A stretch of 64,000 nt of DNA from JANLQX01 sp031368215. GTDB taxonomy: Bacteria; Actinomycetota; Acidimicrobiia; Acidimicrobiales; JANYDT01. Location: the NCBI GenBank assembly GCA_031368215.1, contig JANLRD010000041.1, forward strand, positions 1-64,000, given 5' to 3'. Position 1 is the first letter of the stretch. Each line of letters starts with the position of its first letter. A program made the position numbers and the translations under genes. Positions 50,299-58,523 of the stretch are shown in pieces. Below the pieces are notes generated by a model, which was not told the DNA's origin, made no database searches, and saw only the letters and a program-made list of their open reading frames with translations.

Positions 50299-51302
50299 CG
50301 GTTCCGTTCTGTGACCTGAGCCGGGCCAACGCGCCGCTCCGCCGGGACCTCGATCGAGCCATCGGCGCATGCCTCGATCGATCCTGGTTCCTGCGGGGGC
50401 CCGAGACCACGGCGTTCGAGGAGGAGTGGGCGGCGTACTGCGGACACAAGCATGCCGTGTGCTGCAACAGCGGGACCGATGCCCTCACCCTCGCCGCGGC
50501 GGGCCTCGGGATGGGGACGGCCACGGTGCAGGCGAACACGCTGGCGCTGACCGGGGTCGGCCTGCATCGGGGGGGCGCTATCGTCCGGCTCTCCGATGTG
50601 GGACCAGACGGTGCGCTGATCGACGTTCCAGAGGACGCCGTTCCCGTGCTGATGTTCGGACAACTTCCAGACGCGAAGACAGGTCGGGCTTCGTTGTTCG
50701 ACGCCGCCCACGCCCACGGCTGGAAGCCGCCGGCCGGTGCCGTGGCCGCATGGAGCTTCTACCCGACGAAGTCACTCGGAGCTCTCGGTGACGCCGGGGC
50801 TGTGACGACCAACGATGCCGCGTTAGCCGAGGAGATGCGCGGCCTGGCTGGACGCGATGATCAGCTCCATGACCGGCGCCAGGTCACATCACGCGTCGAT
50901 GAACTCCAAGCGGCAGTGTTACGGGTCAAGCTCCGACACCTCGACGCCTGGCTAGAGGAGCGGGCGGACATCGCCGCCCGGTACGGCAAGCGCCTCGCAC
51001 CCTTGGGAATCACCCTCGGCTCGCCTTCGCTCCACCACCTCTACGTCATCAGGGTCGCCAACCGAGATGATATGCACGCGTATCTCCATGACAACGCCGT
51101 CGAGTCCAAGATCCACTGGCGAGATCCGCTTCACACTCTCGATGGGCCGTGGGTCGCAGAGGGTTTGTTCCCTGGCGCAGCGGCGTGGTGCCGATCGATC
51201 TTGAGCCTGCCGTGCTTCCCCGGTCTACGCGACGATGAGGTCAACACGACCTGTGATCTCATCGAGGCATTCACCGCAGAGCGAGGCTCGGACGGAAACT
51301 GA
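50295..51302 (+). CDS. DegT/DnrJ/EryC1/StrS-family aminotransferase
   Basis: 335 residues. The N-terminus has the substrate segment LSRANAPLRRDLDRAI, then CNSGTDALTLA, and the PLP lysine lies in SFYPTKSLGALGDAG. These enzymes convert a keto sugar nucleotide to an amino sugar. The pair with the upstream GT/methyltransferase suggests synthesis and attachment of one amino sugar to a surface structure. The ATG at 50295 is within the upstream stop (ATGA). Confidence 0.85.
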   Translation: MTVPFCDLSRANAPLRRDLDRAIGACLDRSWFLRGPETTAFEEEWAAYCGHKHAVCCNSGTDALTLAAAGLGMGTATVQANTLALTGVGLHRGGAIVRLSDVGPDGALIDVPEDAVPVLMFGQLPDAKTGRASLFDAAHAHGWKPPAGAVAAWSFYPTKSLGALGDAGAVTTNDAALAEEMRGLAGRDDQLHDRRQVTSRVDELQAAVLRVKLRHLDAWLEERADIAARYGKRLAPLGITLGSPSLHHLYVIRVANRDDMHAYLHDNAVESKIHWRDPLHTLDGPWVAEGLFPGAAAWCRSILSLPCFPGLRDDEVNTTCDLIEAFTAERGSDGN

Positions 51303-51332
51303 CGCGAGTGCACCCCGGGCAGACTGGATGCC

Positions 51333-52367
51333 GTGAACCACCCCGACTCCGAGTCCTCCACGTTTCCCCGCGAGCTCGACCGTTGGCGGGCACTGCCGAA
51401 GGTCGAGCTGCACCTCCATCTCGATACGTCGGTCAGCTATGCCGTGGCCAGCCGGCTCGAAGCCGGTCTCACGCACGAGCGGTATCTCGAAGAGTTCCAG
51501 GCCCCGCCCCTCGTCGGGAGCCTCTCGGAGTTCCTGCGGCGAGCGCTTCGACAGGTCGGCCTCCTCCAGACAGAGGAAGCGCTATCGATGCTCACCGTCG
51601 ATGTGATCGGACAGCTTGCCGCCGACGGCCTGGTCTACGCCGAGCTCCGGTTCGCTCCTCTCCTTCACACCCGGGGCGACCTCACGGCTGAGCGCGTCGT
51701 GGAGATCGTGGTGGAAGCCGCGGCGCAGGCCGGTGCCGAACACGGTGTCGACGTCGGGATCATCTTGTGCACGCTTCGCCACTTCGACGCCGCGCAGAGC
51801 ATGGCAACGGTCCGTCTCGTCGACCTGTTCCACCAACGCGGGGTGAACGTCGCCTTCGATCTCGCCGGTGACGAGATCGCCTTTCCGCTCGACGCCCATC
51901 TCCCGGCATTCTCCTTCGCGCGCGAACACGGCTTGCCGTTCACGGTGCATGCCGGTGAATCAGGCGGCCCGGAGAACGTCCGCGAGGTCCTCGACCTCCT
52001 CAACCCGACCCGGATCGGCCACGGGGTGCGGAGCATTGAGGAGCCGGCGCTCGTCGAACGACTCGTCGCAGCATCGGTGCACCTGGAGATCTGCCCGAGC
52101 TGCAATGTGCAGACCGAAGTCGTCACTTCCTACGATCAGCATCCGATCGATGAACTCGTCCGGCGTGGAGTGCGGCTCGGCATCAGCACCGACCAGCGAA
52201 CCGTCACGCCCATATCCTTGAGCGGTGAGTATGCCAAGCTCCATGCGGCGTTCGGATGGTCGATGGCGGAGTTCGGGAGACGCAATCTCGACGCCCTCGA
52301 GGCGTCGTTTGCCCCGGCGAGCGTGAAAGCCCGGCTTCGCCCTCTGATCGAGGCCGCATACCGATGA
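51333..52367 (+). CDS. add: Adenosine deaminase
   Basis: 344 residues. The zinc and catalytic motifs are HLHLD, HAGE and GHG. The last metal motif reads STDQRT, where most family members have STDDP; the Asp metal ligand is kept and Gln replaces the second Asp, as Asn does in several actinobacterial enzymes. It deaminates adenosine to inosine in purine salvage. The start is GTG at 51333, 30 nt after the aminotransferase gene. Confidence 0.88.
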   Translation: MNHPDSESSTFPRELDRWRALPKVELHLHLDTSVSYAVASRLEAGLTHERYLEEFQAPPLVGSLSEFLRRALRQVGLLQTEEALSMLTVDVIGQLAADGLVYAELRFAPLLHTRGDLTAERVVEIVVEAAAQAGAEHGVDVGIILCTLRHFDAAQSMATVRLVDLFHQRGVNVAFDLAGDEIAFPLDAHLPAFSFAREHGLPFTVHAGESGGPENVREVLDLLNPTRIGHGVRSIEEPALVERLVAASVHLEICPSCNVQTEVVTSYDQHPIDELVRRGVRLGISTDQRTVTPISLSGEYAKLHAAFGWSMAEFGRRNLDALEASFAPASVKARLRPLIEAAYR

Positions 52368-52383
52368 TCAGTCCCGACCGAGT

Positions 52384-52883
52384 TCAGCGGTGCGGGCGGC
52401 CCAGGTACATCCGTCGCACGAGTTCCTCGAGATCGACGCCGGAGTCAACCTCCTCGAAGAGTGCAGTCAACGGTTGATCGCGGATGATGCGCCCGTGATC
52501 GATGATCACGACTCGTTCGCACAGCTTCTCCCGGTCGGCGAGGTCGTATGTGGTCAGGACGATCGTGGTGCCGTGCTCACGATTGCTGGCGCCGAGCGCG
52601 TCGCGGAGCGCGAACTTCGACACCACGTCGAGCCCGATCGTCGGTTCGTCGAGGAAGAGCAGGGACGGGCGATGCACGAGCGCAGCAACAAGCACAGCGC
52701 GCATACGTTGGCCGAGTGACAGGGTCCGAACCGGCTGACCCAGGAACGGACCCAGCTCGAACTGCCCGACGAGCTCGTCGAGCGTTGCCCGTTGTTGCGC
52801 TGCCAGGCCACCATTGCGCCGCGATAGGTGCTCTGGCGCCGGAAGCTCATGCGGGCAACTTCCAGATAGAGCCGCCCGTTCAC
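52384..52883 (-). pseudogene. ABC exporter remnant: permease start joined to ATPase C-terminus
   Basis: The minus-strand GTG at 52883, with TAGGTT 7 nt upstream, begins a typical ABC-2 permease N-terminus (NGRLYLEVARMSFRRQSTYRGAM). After about 26 residues, sequence resembling an ABC ATPase appears in another frame: GGLAAQQRATLDELVG, the signature LSLGQRM, Walker B LLFLDEPTIGLD and the H-loop-like TTYDL. The Walker A half of the ATPase and most of the permease are missing. This fits a deletion that joined two neighbouring genes of an exporter; no function is expected. Confidence 0.7.
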
Positions 52884-52938
52884 GCCCCCGAACCTACTGA
52901 CCCGCCGTCGTCGGGACCGCGGGCGCGCACGGACCCAT

Positions 52939-53059
52939 CCGCCGCAGATCGTCTTACTCTTGCCGCACATCGACACCGCCTTGCCGCACATCGACACCTT
53001 TCGAGCGTCGGATGGGGTTCTCGGGTCGATCTGCGGCACAGGAAGGTCGAGGTGCGGCG
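52939..53059. repeat. Iterated-word element built on TGCCGCACATCG
   Basis: Five word copies: CCGCCGCAGATC (52939), TTGCCGCACATCGACACC (52960), the same again (52981), inverted GGTCGATCTGCGGCA (53024) and inverted GGTCGAGGTGCGGCG (53045). It lies between the exporter remnant and metG. The flanking parts of this 300-bp gap (52884-52938, 53060-53184) hold the remnant's -10 box and nothing else recognised. Confidence 0.75.
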
Positions 53060-53184
53060 GTCGGTCACGGCTGCCAACCGGGGCGCGGCGGCAAAGTCCT
53101 GCGGGAATCAACGGACGGGGTCGTAACATCGACTCCTCCCACGAAGTCGGCATCATCAGCCGCCTCGAAACCCGAAAGCCGCAC

Positions 53185-55317
53185 ATGCCCCGTACGCTCT
53201 TCGTCACCACGGCCCTCCCCTACGCCAACGCACCGCTCCATATCGGCCACATGATGGAGTACGTCCAGGCCGACACGTGGGTGCGGTTCCAGCGGATGAT
53301 GGGTCACACCGTGCACTTCGTGTGCGCCGACGACGTGCACGGCGCGCCGATCATGATCGCCGCCGAGAAGGCCGGAAAGACGCCCGAGGAGTTCGTGGCC
53401 GAGGTCGCCGCCGGACGTCCGGCATACCTCGACGGGTTCTCCATCAGCTTCGACAACTGGCACACCACCGACGGCCCGGAGAACCACGCCCTCGCGCAGG
53501 ACGTCTACCGCAGCCTCAAGGCCAACGGCCTCATCACCGAGCGCAGCGTCGAGCAGTTCTACGACCCGGTGAAGGCGATGTTCCTCCCCGACCGCTACAT
53601 CAAGGGAACCTGCCCGAAGTGCGGCACACCAGATCAGTACGGCGATTCGTGCGAGTCGTGCAGTTCCGTCTACGCCCCCACTGACCTGGTGAACCCGTAC
53701 TCGGTGCTGTCCGGCGCGACACCGGAGCTCAAGTCGTCGTCGCATCTGTTCTTCACGCTTTCCGATCCTCGGTGCACCGAGTTTCTCCTCGACTGGATGG
53801 CCACGCCGGGCCGCCTTCAGCCCGAGGTGGCGAACAAGATCAAGGAGTGGTTCGTCGCCGGTGACGACGGCCGCGTTGCGCTGGCCGACTGGGACATCAG
53901 CCGCGATGCACCGTATTTCGGCATCCGCATCCCTGACACCGACGACAAGTACTTCTACGTGTGGCTCGACGCGCCGGTCGGCTACCTGGCCTCACTCGTC
54001 AACCTGTTCGCGAAACGCGGCCATGACGTCGCCGCCTTTCTCGCCGATCCGGACGTGGAGCAGATCCACTTCGTCGGCAAGGACATCGTCTACTTCCACA
54101 CCCTGTTCTGGCCGGCGATGCTCCACTTCTCCGGACGCAAGGTGCCGAACAACGTCTACGTCCACGGCTTCATCACCGTCAATGCCGAGAAGATGTCGAA
54201 GAGCCGTGGCAACAGCCTGTCGCCGCTTCGCTACCTCGAGCTGGGCTGCAACCCCGAGTGGCTCCGCTACTACATGGCGGCCAAGCTGACCGCCCGCGTC
54301 GAAGACGTCGAGTTCACGCCGGACGACTTCACGCAGCGGGTCAACTCCGACCTCGTCGGCAAGTACGTCAACATCGCCAGCCGCGCCGCGGGATTCATTG
54401 CCAAGCGCTTCGGAGGACTCCTCACAGCCGACCTCGGCGACGAAGGCGGCGCGCTCGTCACACAACTCCAAGCAGCCGGCGACACGATTGCCGCGCTCTA
54501 CGAGGGACGTGAGTTCTCCAAGGCGATCCGCGAGATCATGACCCTGGCCGACCGGGTCAACGAATACGTCGAGCGCCACAAGCCGTGGGAGCTCGCCAAG
54601 GTCGAGGGCGGGGACGCCGAGCTGCAACAGGTGTGCAGCGTCTGCATCGAGACCTTCCGGCTGCTTACGCTGTACCTGAAGCCGGTCATGCCGCGGGTGG
54701 CGTCCGACGTGGAGTCCTTCCTCCGGATCGCCCCTCTCACCTGGGCCGACGTGAACCGTCCCCTCGGCGCCCACACGATCGCCGCATACAAGCACCTGAT
54801 CCAGCGGGTCGATCCCAAGGTGCTCGAGGCCCTCTTCGAGGGCCCCGCCGCTGGACCCGTCGCCGGCCCGGCTCCGTCGTCGTCGACACCGGCTCCCGGT
54901 GCGACCACGACGGTGGTGGAAACCGCATCATCGGAAGTCGACGGCGGCCGGGCGCCGGGCGGTGAGCCCCTCGCCCCCGAAATCGGCATCGACGACTTTG
55001 CCAAGATCGACCTGCGAGTGGCGTTGATCGTGAACTGCGAGCACGTTGAAGGAGCGGACAAACTGCTCCGTCTCACCCTCGACGCCGGCGAAGGACGACA
55101 TCGGACGGTCTTCAGCGGGATCAAGAGCGCGTACCAGCCCGCTGATCTCATCGGACGCAACACCGTGCTGATCGCCAACCTTGCGCCCCGCAAGATGAAG
55201 TTCGGCCTGAGCGAGGGCATGGTGCTCGCCGCCAGCGACGCCGACCGCACCATCGACGCCGGGATCTACCTCTTGAACCCGGAGTCCGGCGCAACGCCAG
55301 GCATGCGCATCAAGTAG
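53185..55317 (+). CDS. metG: Methionyl-tRNA synthetase
   Basis: 710 residues. The Rossmann domain carries the HIGH-type signature PLHIGHMMEY and the KMSKS loop; a zinc knuckle CPKC...CESC is present, marking the MetG type 1 form. An anticodon-binding helical domain follows, then a Pro/Ala/Ser/Thr-rich linker (about 565-605) and a C-terminal tRNA-binding OB domain (EIGIDDFAKIDLRVALIV). The enzyme charges tRNA with methionine. The ATG at 53185 begins MPRTLFVTTALPYANAP, the usual N-terminus. Confidence 0.96.
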   Translation: MPRTLFVTTALPYANAPLHIGHMMEYVQADTWVRFQRMMGHTVHFVCADDVHGAPIMIAAEKAGKTPEEFVAEVAAGRPAYLDGFSISFDNWHTTDGPENHALAQDVYRSLKANGLITERSVEQFYDPVKAMFLPDRYIKGTCPKCGTPDQYGDSCESCSSVYAPTDLVNPYSVLSGATPELKSSSHLFFTLSDPRCTEFLLDWMATPGRLQPEVANKIKEWFVAGDDGRVALADWDISRDAPYFGIRIPDTDDKYFYVWLDAPVGYLASLVNLFAKRGHDVAAFLADPDVEQIHFVGKDIVYFHTLFWPAMLHFSGRKVPNNVYVHGFITVNAEKMSKSRGNSLSPLRYLELGCNPEWLRYYMAAKLTARVEDVEFTPDDFTQRVNSDLVGKYVNIASRAAGFIAKRFGGLLTADLGDEGGALVTQLQAAGDTIAALYEGREFSKAIREIMTLADRVNEYVERHKPWELAKVEGGDAELQQVCSVCIETFRLLTLYLKPVMPRVASDVESFLRIAPLTWADVNRPLGAHTIAAYKHLIQRVDPKVLEALFEGPAAGPVAGPAPSSSTPAPGATTTVVETASSEVDGGRAPGGEPLAPEIGIDDFAKIDLRVALIVNCEHVEGADKLLRLTLDAGEGRHRTVFSGIKSAYQPADLIGRNTVLIANLAPRKMKFGLSEGMVLAASDADRTIDAGIYLLNPESGATPGMRIK

Positions 55318-55336
55318 CCCTCGTCCGTCGCGTCGG

Positions 55337-55418
55337 CCTGGGTCCGGTGGTGCGCACTGGGTCGGTACAACGCCAAATACGTGCGCATGCCGACCCAGTG
55401 CACGTCGGCTGACCCAGG
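55337..55418 (+). repeat. Iterated-word element (TGGGTCGGC), left copy
   Basis: Words in both orientations: CTGGGTCC, ACTGGGTCGGTAC, GCCGACCCAGT and GCTGACCCAGG, with ACGCCAAATACGTGCGCATG between the middle two. It lies 19 bp after the metG stop, and the right copy at 56.44 kb matches it in the same orientation over about 64 bp. Confidence 0.75.
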
Positions 55419-55506
55419 TCCATCCGCTCGATCGTCTGCGGCGCACCCGCGCGCCGGATGTCGTCTCTCCGTGCCCGGCGGCCAATGCGTTGACAGCCTG
55501 TCAGCC

Positions 55507-56436
55507 ATGACCGTCGATCGAGCTGGCCTGTACCGCTTCGCCCGCACCCACCATGGCATCGTGAGCCAACGAGAGGCCCGCACGTATGGCGTGTCGACCG
55601 CCCGCTGGGGTCGGTGGGCACGCTCCGGTGAACTCGAGGTTCTGCACCCAGGCGTCGCCGCGCTCGGGGCGTCGCCCAGGACGCTGGAAGGCAACATCCG
55701 CGCGGCAGTGCTCGCGTGCCCAGAAGGTGCGACAGCTTCGCTTCGAAGCGCGGCGTACCTCCACGGCTGCTGGCCGACCGGACTCGGACAACCACCGGTG
55801 GAAGTGACCGTGGGTCGCGGCGGGCCACGGATCTTGGAGGGGGTGATCGTGCACCGGCCCCGTGACCATCAGGCGATCGAACCGGTGCGTCGTTCCGGGA
55901 TTGCGACCACCGACCCAATCCGCACGCTTGGCGATCTCGGTCAGGTCATGTACCCAGATCAGCTGGCCGACATCATCTTCGCGTTCACCCGGCGAAATCT
56001 CGTCGATATCAACGCCCTCCGGGCCGATGCCATTCGACGTCGCAAACCCGGCCGGTTCGCGCCTGACGTGTTGCTCGAAGTGCTTGGCCGCGTCGCAAGC
56101 GATGACGGCGTGGTGGCAAGTGAATTGGAACAGCGGGTGGTCGACGCGATCGCCGCCACAGACCTTCCGCAACCCAAACGGAACTTCCGCGTCGTCATCG
56201 ACGGCGAGGTGATGCTGCTCGATCTCGCCTGGCCGTCGGTCCGCTACAACGTCGATCTGGACGGCGCCCGCTTCCATGCCGATCGCTTTGATGCCGATCG
56301 TGAACGCGACGTGAAGCTCCGAACGGCGGGCTGGACCGTCGACCGGTTTACTTGGACGCATGCCACCACGCGGATGCCATGGCTCCTCGAAACCATTCGT
56401 TCCCGACTCAACGAGCGCGGATGGCCCGCTGCGTAG
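55507..56436 (+). CDS. AbiEi-like antitoxin/nuclease-like protein
   Basis: 309 residues. The N-terminal winged-helix-like segment (GLYRFARTHHGIVSQREARTYGV...) resembles the AbiEi_4 domain, which autoregulates type IV toxin-antitoxin systems. The C-terminal part (for example MLLDLAWPSVRYNVDLDG...RDVKLRTAGW) resembles DUF559/VSR-type PD-(D/E)xK nucleases. Proteins with this architecture are common in actinobacteria; no adjacent AbiEii-like partner is seen here. The gene is flanked by two direct copies of an iterated-word element, a possible sign of movement as a cassette. Confidence 0.65.
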   Translation: MTVDRAGLYRFARTHHGIVSQREARTYGVSTARWGRWARSGELEVLHPGVAALGASPRTLEGNIRAAVLACPEGATASLRSAAYLHGCWPTGLGQPPVEVTVGRGGPRILEGVIVHRPRDHQAIEPVRRSGIATTDPIRTLGDLGQVMYPDQLADIIFAFTRRNLVDINALRADAIRRRKPGRFAPDVLLEVLGRVASDDGVVASELEQRVVDAIAATDLPQPKRNFRVVIDGEVMLLDLAWPSVRYNVDLDGARFHADRFDADRERDVKLRTAGWTVDRFTWTHATTRMPWLLETIRSRLNERGWPAA

Positions 56437-56443
56437 CTCCGTT

Positions 56444-56523
56444 CTGGGTCAGCTCACGTCGCTGGGTCGGCACAATGCCAAATGTGTCCAAATCCCGACC
56501 CAGTGCACACCAGCCGACCCAGG
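56444..56523 (+). repeat. Iterated-word element (TGGGTCGGC), right copy
   Basis: CTGGGTCAGC, GCTGGGTCGGCAC, CCCGACCCAGT and GCCGACCCAGG, with AATGCCAAATGTGTCCAAAT inside. The order matches the left copy. It lies between the AbiEi-like gene and the rplI terminator. Confidence 0.75.
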
Positions 56524-56560
56524 ATGCGGCACACGCACCGCGAAACGAGCCGGAACGCGA

Positions 56561-56589
56561 AACGAGCCGCCCCCAAGGGGCGGCTCGTT
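56561..56589 (-). terminator. Terminator after rplI operon
   Basis: A 13-bp stem AACGAGCCGCCCC / GGGGCGGCTCGTT closes a 3-nt loop. T-rich sequence on the minus strand is limited to TT, so it is a strong hairpin with a weak tract; it is 21 nt after the rplI stop. Confidence 0.65.
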
Positions 56590-56610
56590 CCACACATCCG
56601 GACCCGTTGG

Positions 56611-57057
56611 TCAGACGGCGACGATCTCGATCGAGACAGCGAACTCGACGGCGTCGTGGAGTTTCACCGGGATCTCGTGGGTGCCGACGGTCTTCAAGTG
56701 GTCGTGGAGGCGGACCGACTTGCGGTCGAGTACCACGCCGGTCTGGGCCTGCACCGCCGAGATGATCTCGGGTACGTGTACGGAGCCGAACAGACGCTCA
56801 CCCTTGGCCTTGGCCTTGATGGTGATGGTCTTGCCGACGAGGTGACGGGCAACAGTTTCCGCTCCTTCTCGGTCCTTCGCATCGCGCAGGTCGCGGGCCT
56901 TGCGCATCGCTTCGGCCTGAGCAACGCTGCCAGCAGACTGCGGCATGGCCAACTTGCGGGGCAGCAGGTAGTTCCGAGCGAAGCCGTCGGCAACGTCGAG
57001 CATGTCGCCGCGCTTGCCCAAGCTCTTCACATCGGCCGTGAGGATCACCTTGACCAT
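56611..57057 (-). CDS. rplI: 50S ribosomal protein L9
   Basis: 148 residues, the standard length. The N-terminal 23S-binding domain (MVKVILTADVKSLGKRGDMLDVADGFARNYLLP) and the C-terminal domain joined by a long helix are clear. It is the last gene of rpsF - ssb - rpsR - rplI, 2 nt after rpsR. Confidence 0.97.
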   Translation of the reverse strand: MVKVILTADVKSLGKRGDMLDVADGFARNYLLPRKLAMPQSAGSVAQAEAMRKARDLRDAKDREGAETVARHLVGKTITIKAKAKGERLFGSVHVPEIISAVQAQTGVVLDRKSVRLHDHLKTVGTHEIPVKLHDAVEFAVSIEIVAV

Positions 57058-57059
57058 GA

Positions 57060-57449
57060 TCAGACCTCCACGTCTTCGGTGTCGACCTCATCGGCAGCCA
57101 CATCGGACTCGGTTGCCTCTGCGGCAGGACCGGCGTCCTTGTCACGACGAGGACCGCGACGGGGGCCGCGCTCACTCGAGGTGCGCGTGGCGTAGGGCAG
57201 GAGCGCAAGTTCGCGGGCTGTCTTGATGGCCACCGCGATGTCGCGCTGGACCTGGACGGACAGACCGGTGACGCGACGCGCCTTGATCTTGCCGCGATCG
57301 GACATGAACTTGCGGAGCAGAACGATGTCCTTGTAATCCACATAGGTGCCGTCGGCGATCGGCGACGGCTTTTTCTTCGCCGGACGGCGATCGGTGGGCT
57401 TGGGACCGCGCTTTGGTGCACCGCGGTCGCGGTCGTTGTTGCGTGCCAT
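57060..57449 (-). CDS. rpsR: 30S ribosomal protein S18
   Basis: 129 residues, longer than the usual 75-85. The conserved core (YVDYKDIVLLRKFMSDRGKIKARRVTGL...IAVAIKTARELALLPY) is flanked by a basic N-terminal extension of about 35 residues and an acidic C-terminal tail of about 35 residues (SDVAADEVDTEDVEV). It lacks the zinc-binding cysteines of the C+ form. It overlaps the ssb stop by one nt. Confidence 0.95.
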   Translation of the reverse strand: MARNNDRDRGAPKRGPKPTDRRPAKKKPSPIADGTYVDYKDIVLLRKFMSDRGKIKARRVTGLSVQVQRDIAVAIKTARELALLPYATRTSSERGPRRGPRRDKDAGPAAEATESDVAADEVDTEDVEV

Positions 57450-57934
57450 TAGAAGGGCTCCTCGTCGTAGTCGTAACCGCCGCCGCCAGAGGCAGCCGGA
57501 GGCGGAGTGGAAGGCTGCTGACGGCTCGGGCCGCCACTGCTGGAACTCGGAGCGTCGCCGCCGTCGCCGGGGCGCCGCTCATTTCGCACAACTTGGGCAG
57601 TAGCCCACCGAAGGCTGGGTCCGATCTCATCGGCCACGATGTCGACGACGGAGCGCTTGTCACCGTCGGGTGTTTCCCATGAACGCTGCTCGAGACGGCC
57701 GGTCACGATGACCCGCGATCCCTTGTGCAGCGACTCGGCGACGTTCTCGGCCATTTCCCGCCACGTGACGACGTTGAAGAACGAAACTTGCTCTTCCCAG
57801 TCGTTCGTCTGACGGTTCTGCCAACGACGATTCACCGCGATACCGAACGACGCGGTCGCCTGTCCCGATGCGGTGAACCGCAGCTCGGGATCCTTGGTGA
57901 CGTTGCCAATGATGGTGATGGTGTTTCCGCTCAT
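57449..57934 (-). CDS. ssb: Single-stranded DNA-binding protein
   Basis: 161 residues. The OB-fold (about 1-110, NTITIIGNVTKDPELRFTASG) is followed by a Gly/Ser/Pro-rich linker and an acidic tip ending DEEPF that recruits partner proteins. It protects single-stranded DNA during replication and repair. It sits between rpsF and rpsR, as usual in bacteria. Confidence 0.96.
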   Translation of the reverse strand: MSGNTITIIGNVTKDPELRFTASGQATASFGIAVNRRWQNRQTNDWEEQVSFFNVVTWREMAENVAESLHKGSRVIVTGRLEQRSWETPDGDKRSVVDIVADEIGPSLRWATAQVVRNERRPGDGGDAPSSSSGGPSRQQPSTPPPAASGGGGYDYDEEPF

Positions 57935-58028
57935 GATGATCTCGCTCTCTGGTGTCTACGCGTACCGGTCTCGGGGATCTGTGAAGACCCAGTGTGTCCG
58001 AACCCGTGTGACAGAACCAGGGGCTTGG

Positions 58029-58394
58029 TCAGTCGTTGCCGCGATCACGGCCACCGGACGGAATTTCGTCCAGGGGCGCCGGGGCGGTGAGGGAGCGGCC
58101 CGTGCCCGCGACGGGGATCAGGATGATCTTGTGGCGGAGCACGTCGTCGGAGAGCTGCAGCCCACGATCGAGCTCGGCGATGCTTGTCGGCGCCGCCGTG
58201 ACCTCGATGATCACGTAGTAGCCGTCGGCCTTCTTCTCGATCTCGTAGGCGAGCTTGCGCCGACCCCAGCGCTCGATGCGCCCGATCGAACCGCCACCGG
58301 CCTTGACGGCATCGGTGGTGCGGGTGACGATGCCCTGGATCTGCTGATCCTCGAGCGACGAATTGATGATGATGACGACCTCATACGGTCGCAT
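58029..58394 (-). CDS. rpsF: 30S ribosomal protein S6
   Basis: 121 residues. The core (MRPYEVVIIINSSLEDQQI...GRRKLAYEIEKKADGYYVII) is the expected fold; a polar C-terminal tail of about 22 residues extends it. It pairs with S18 in the 30S platform. It is the first gene of the operon, with a GGGAGG Shine-Dalgarno before the ATG at 58394 and a structured leader. Confidence 0.96.
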   Translation of the reverse strand: MRPYEVVIIINSSLEDQQIQGIVTRTTDAVKAGGGSIGRIERWGRRKLAYEIEKKADGYYVIIEVTAAPTSIAELDRGLQLSDDVLRHKIILIPVAGTGRSLTAPAPLDEIPSGGRDRGND

Positions 58395-58477
58395 TGGTAC
58401 CTCCCTGTGGACCCGCAGTGCGGGGCTCCGGACGGTCCGAAGCAGGGTGCTCGTTTCTGGAGCGGGTAACCACTCTA
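58395..58477 (-). promoter_or_regulatory. rpsF promoter and candidate S6:S18-binding leader
   Basis: A -10 box TAGAGT (58472-58477, minus strand) is followed by a leader of about 70 nt. It can fold as GGACC / GGTCC enclosing a bulge with CCG and an inner stem CCCGC-ACT-GCGGG, before the Shine-Dalgarno. Known S6:S18 leader motifs pair a CCG bulge with a GCAC-type hairpin, and the same elements appear here. Confidence 0.4.
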
Positions 58478-58523
58478 CTCGCCGAGTTGGGCCGTCCCGA
58501 CCGGACTCACCCGATCACGAGGG

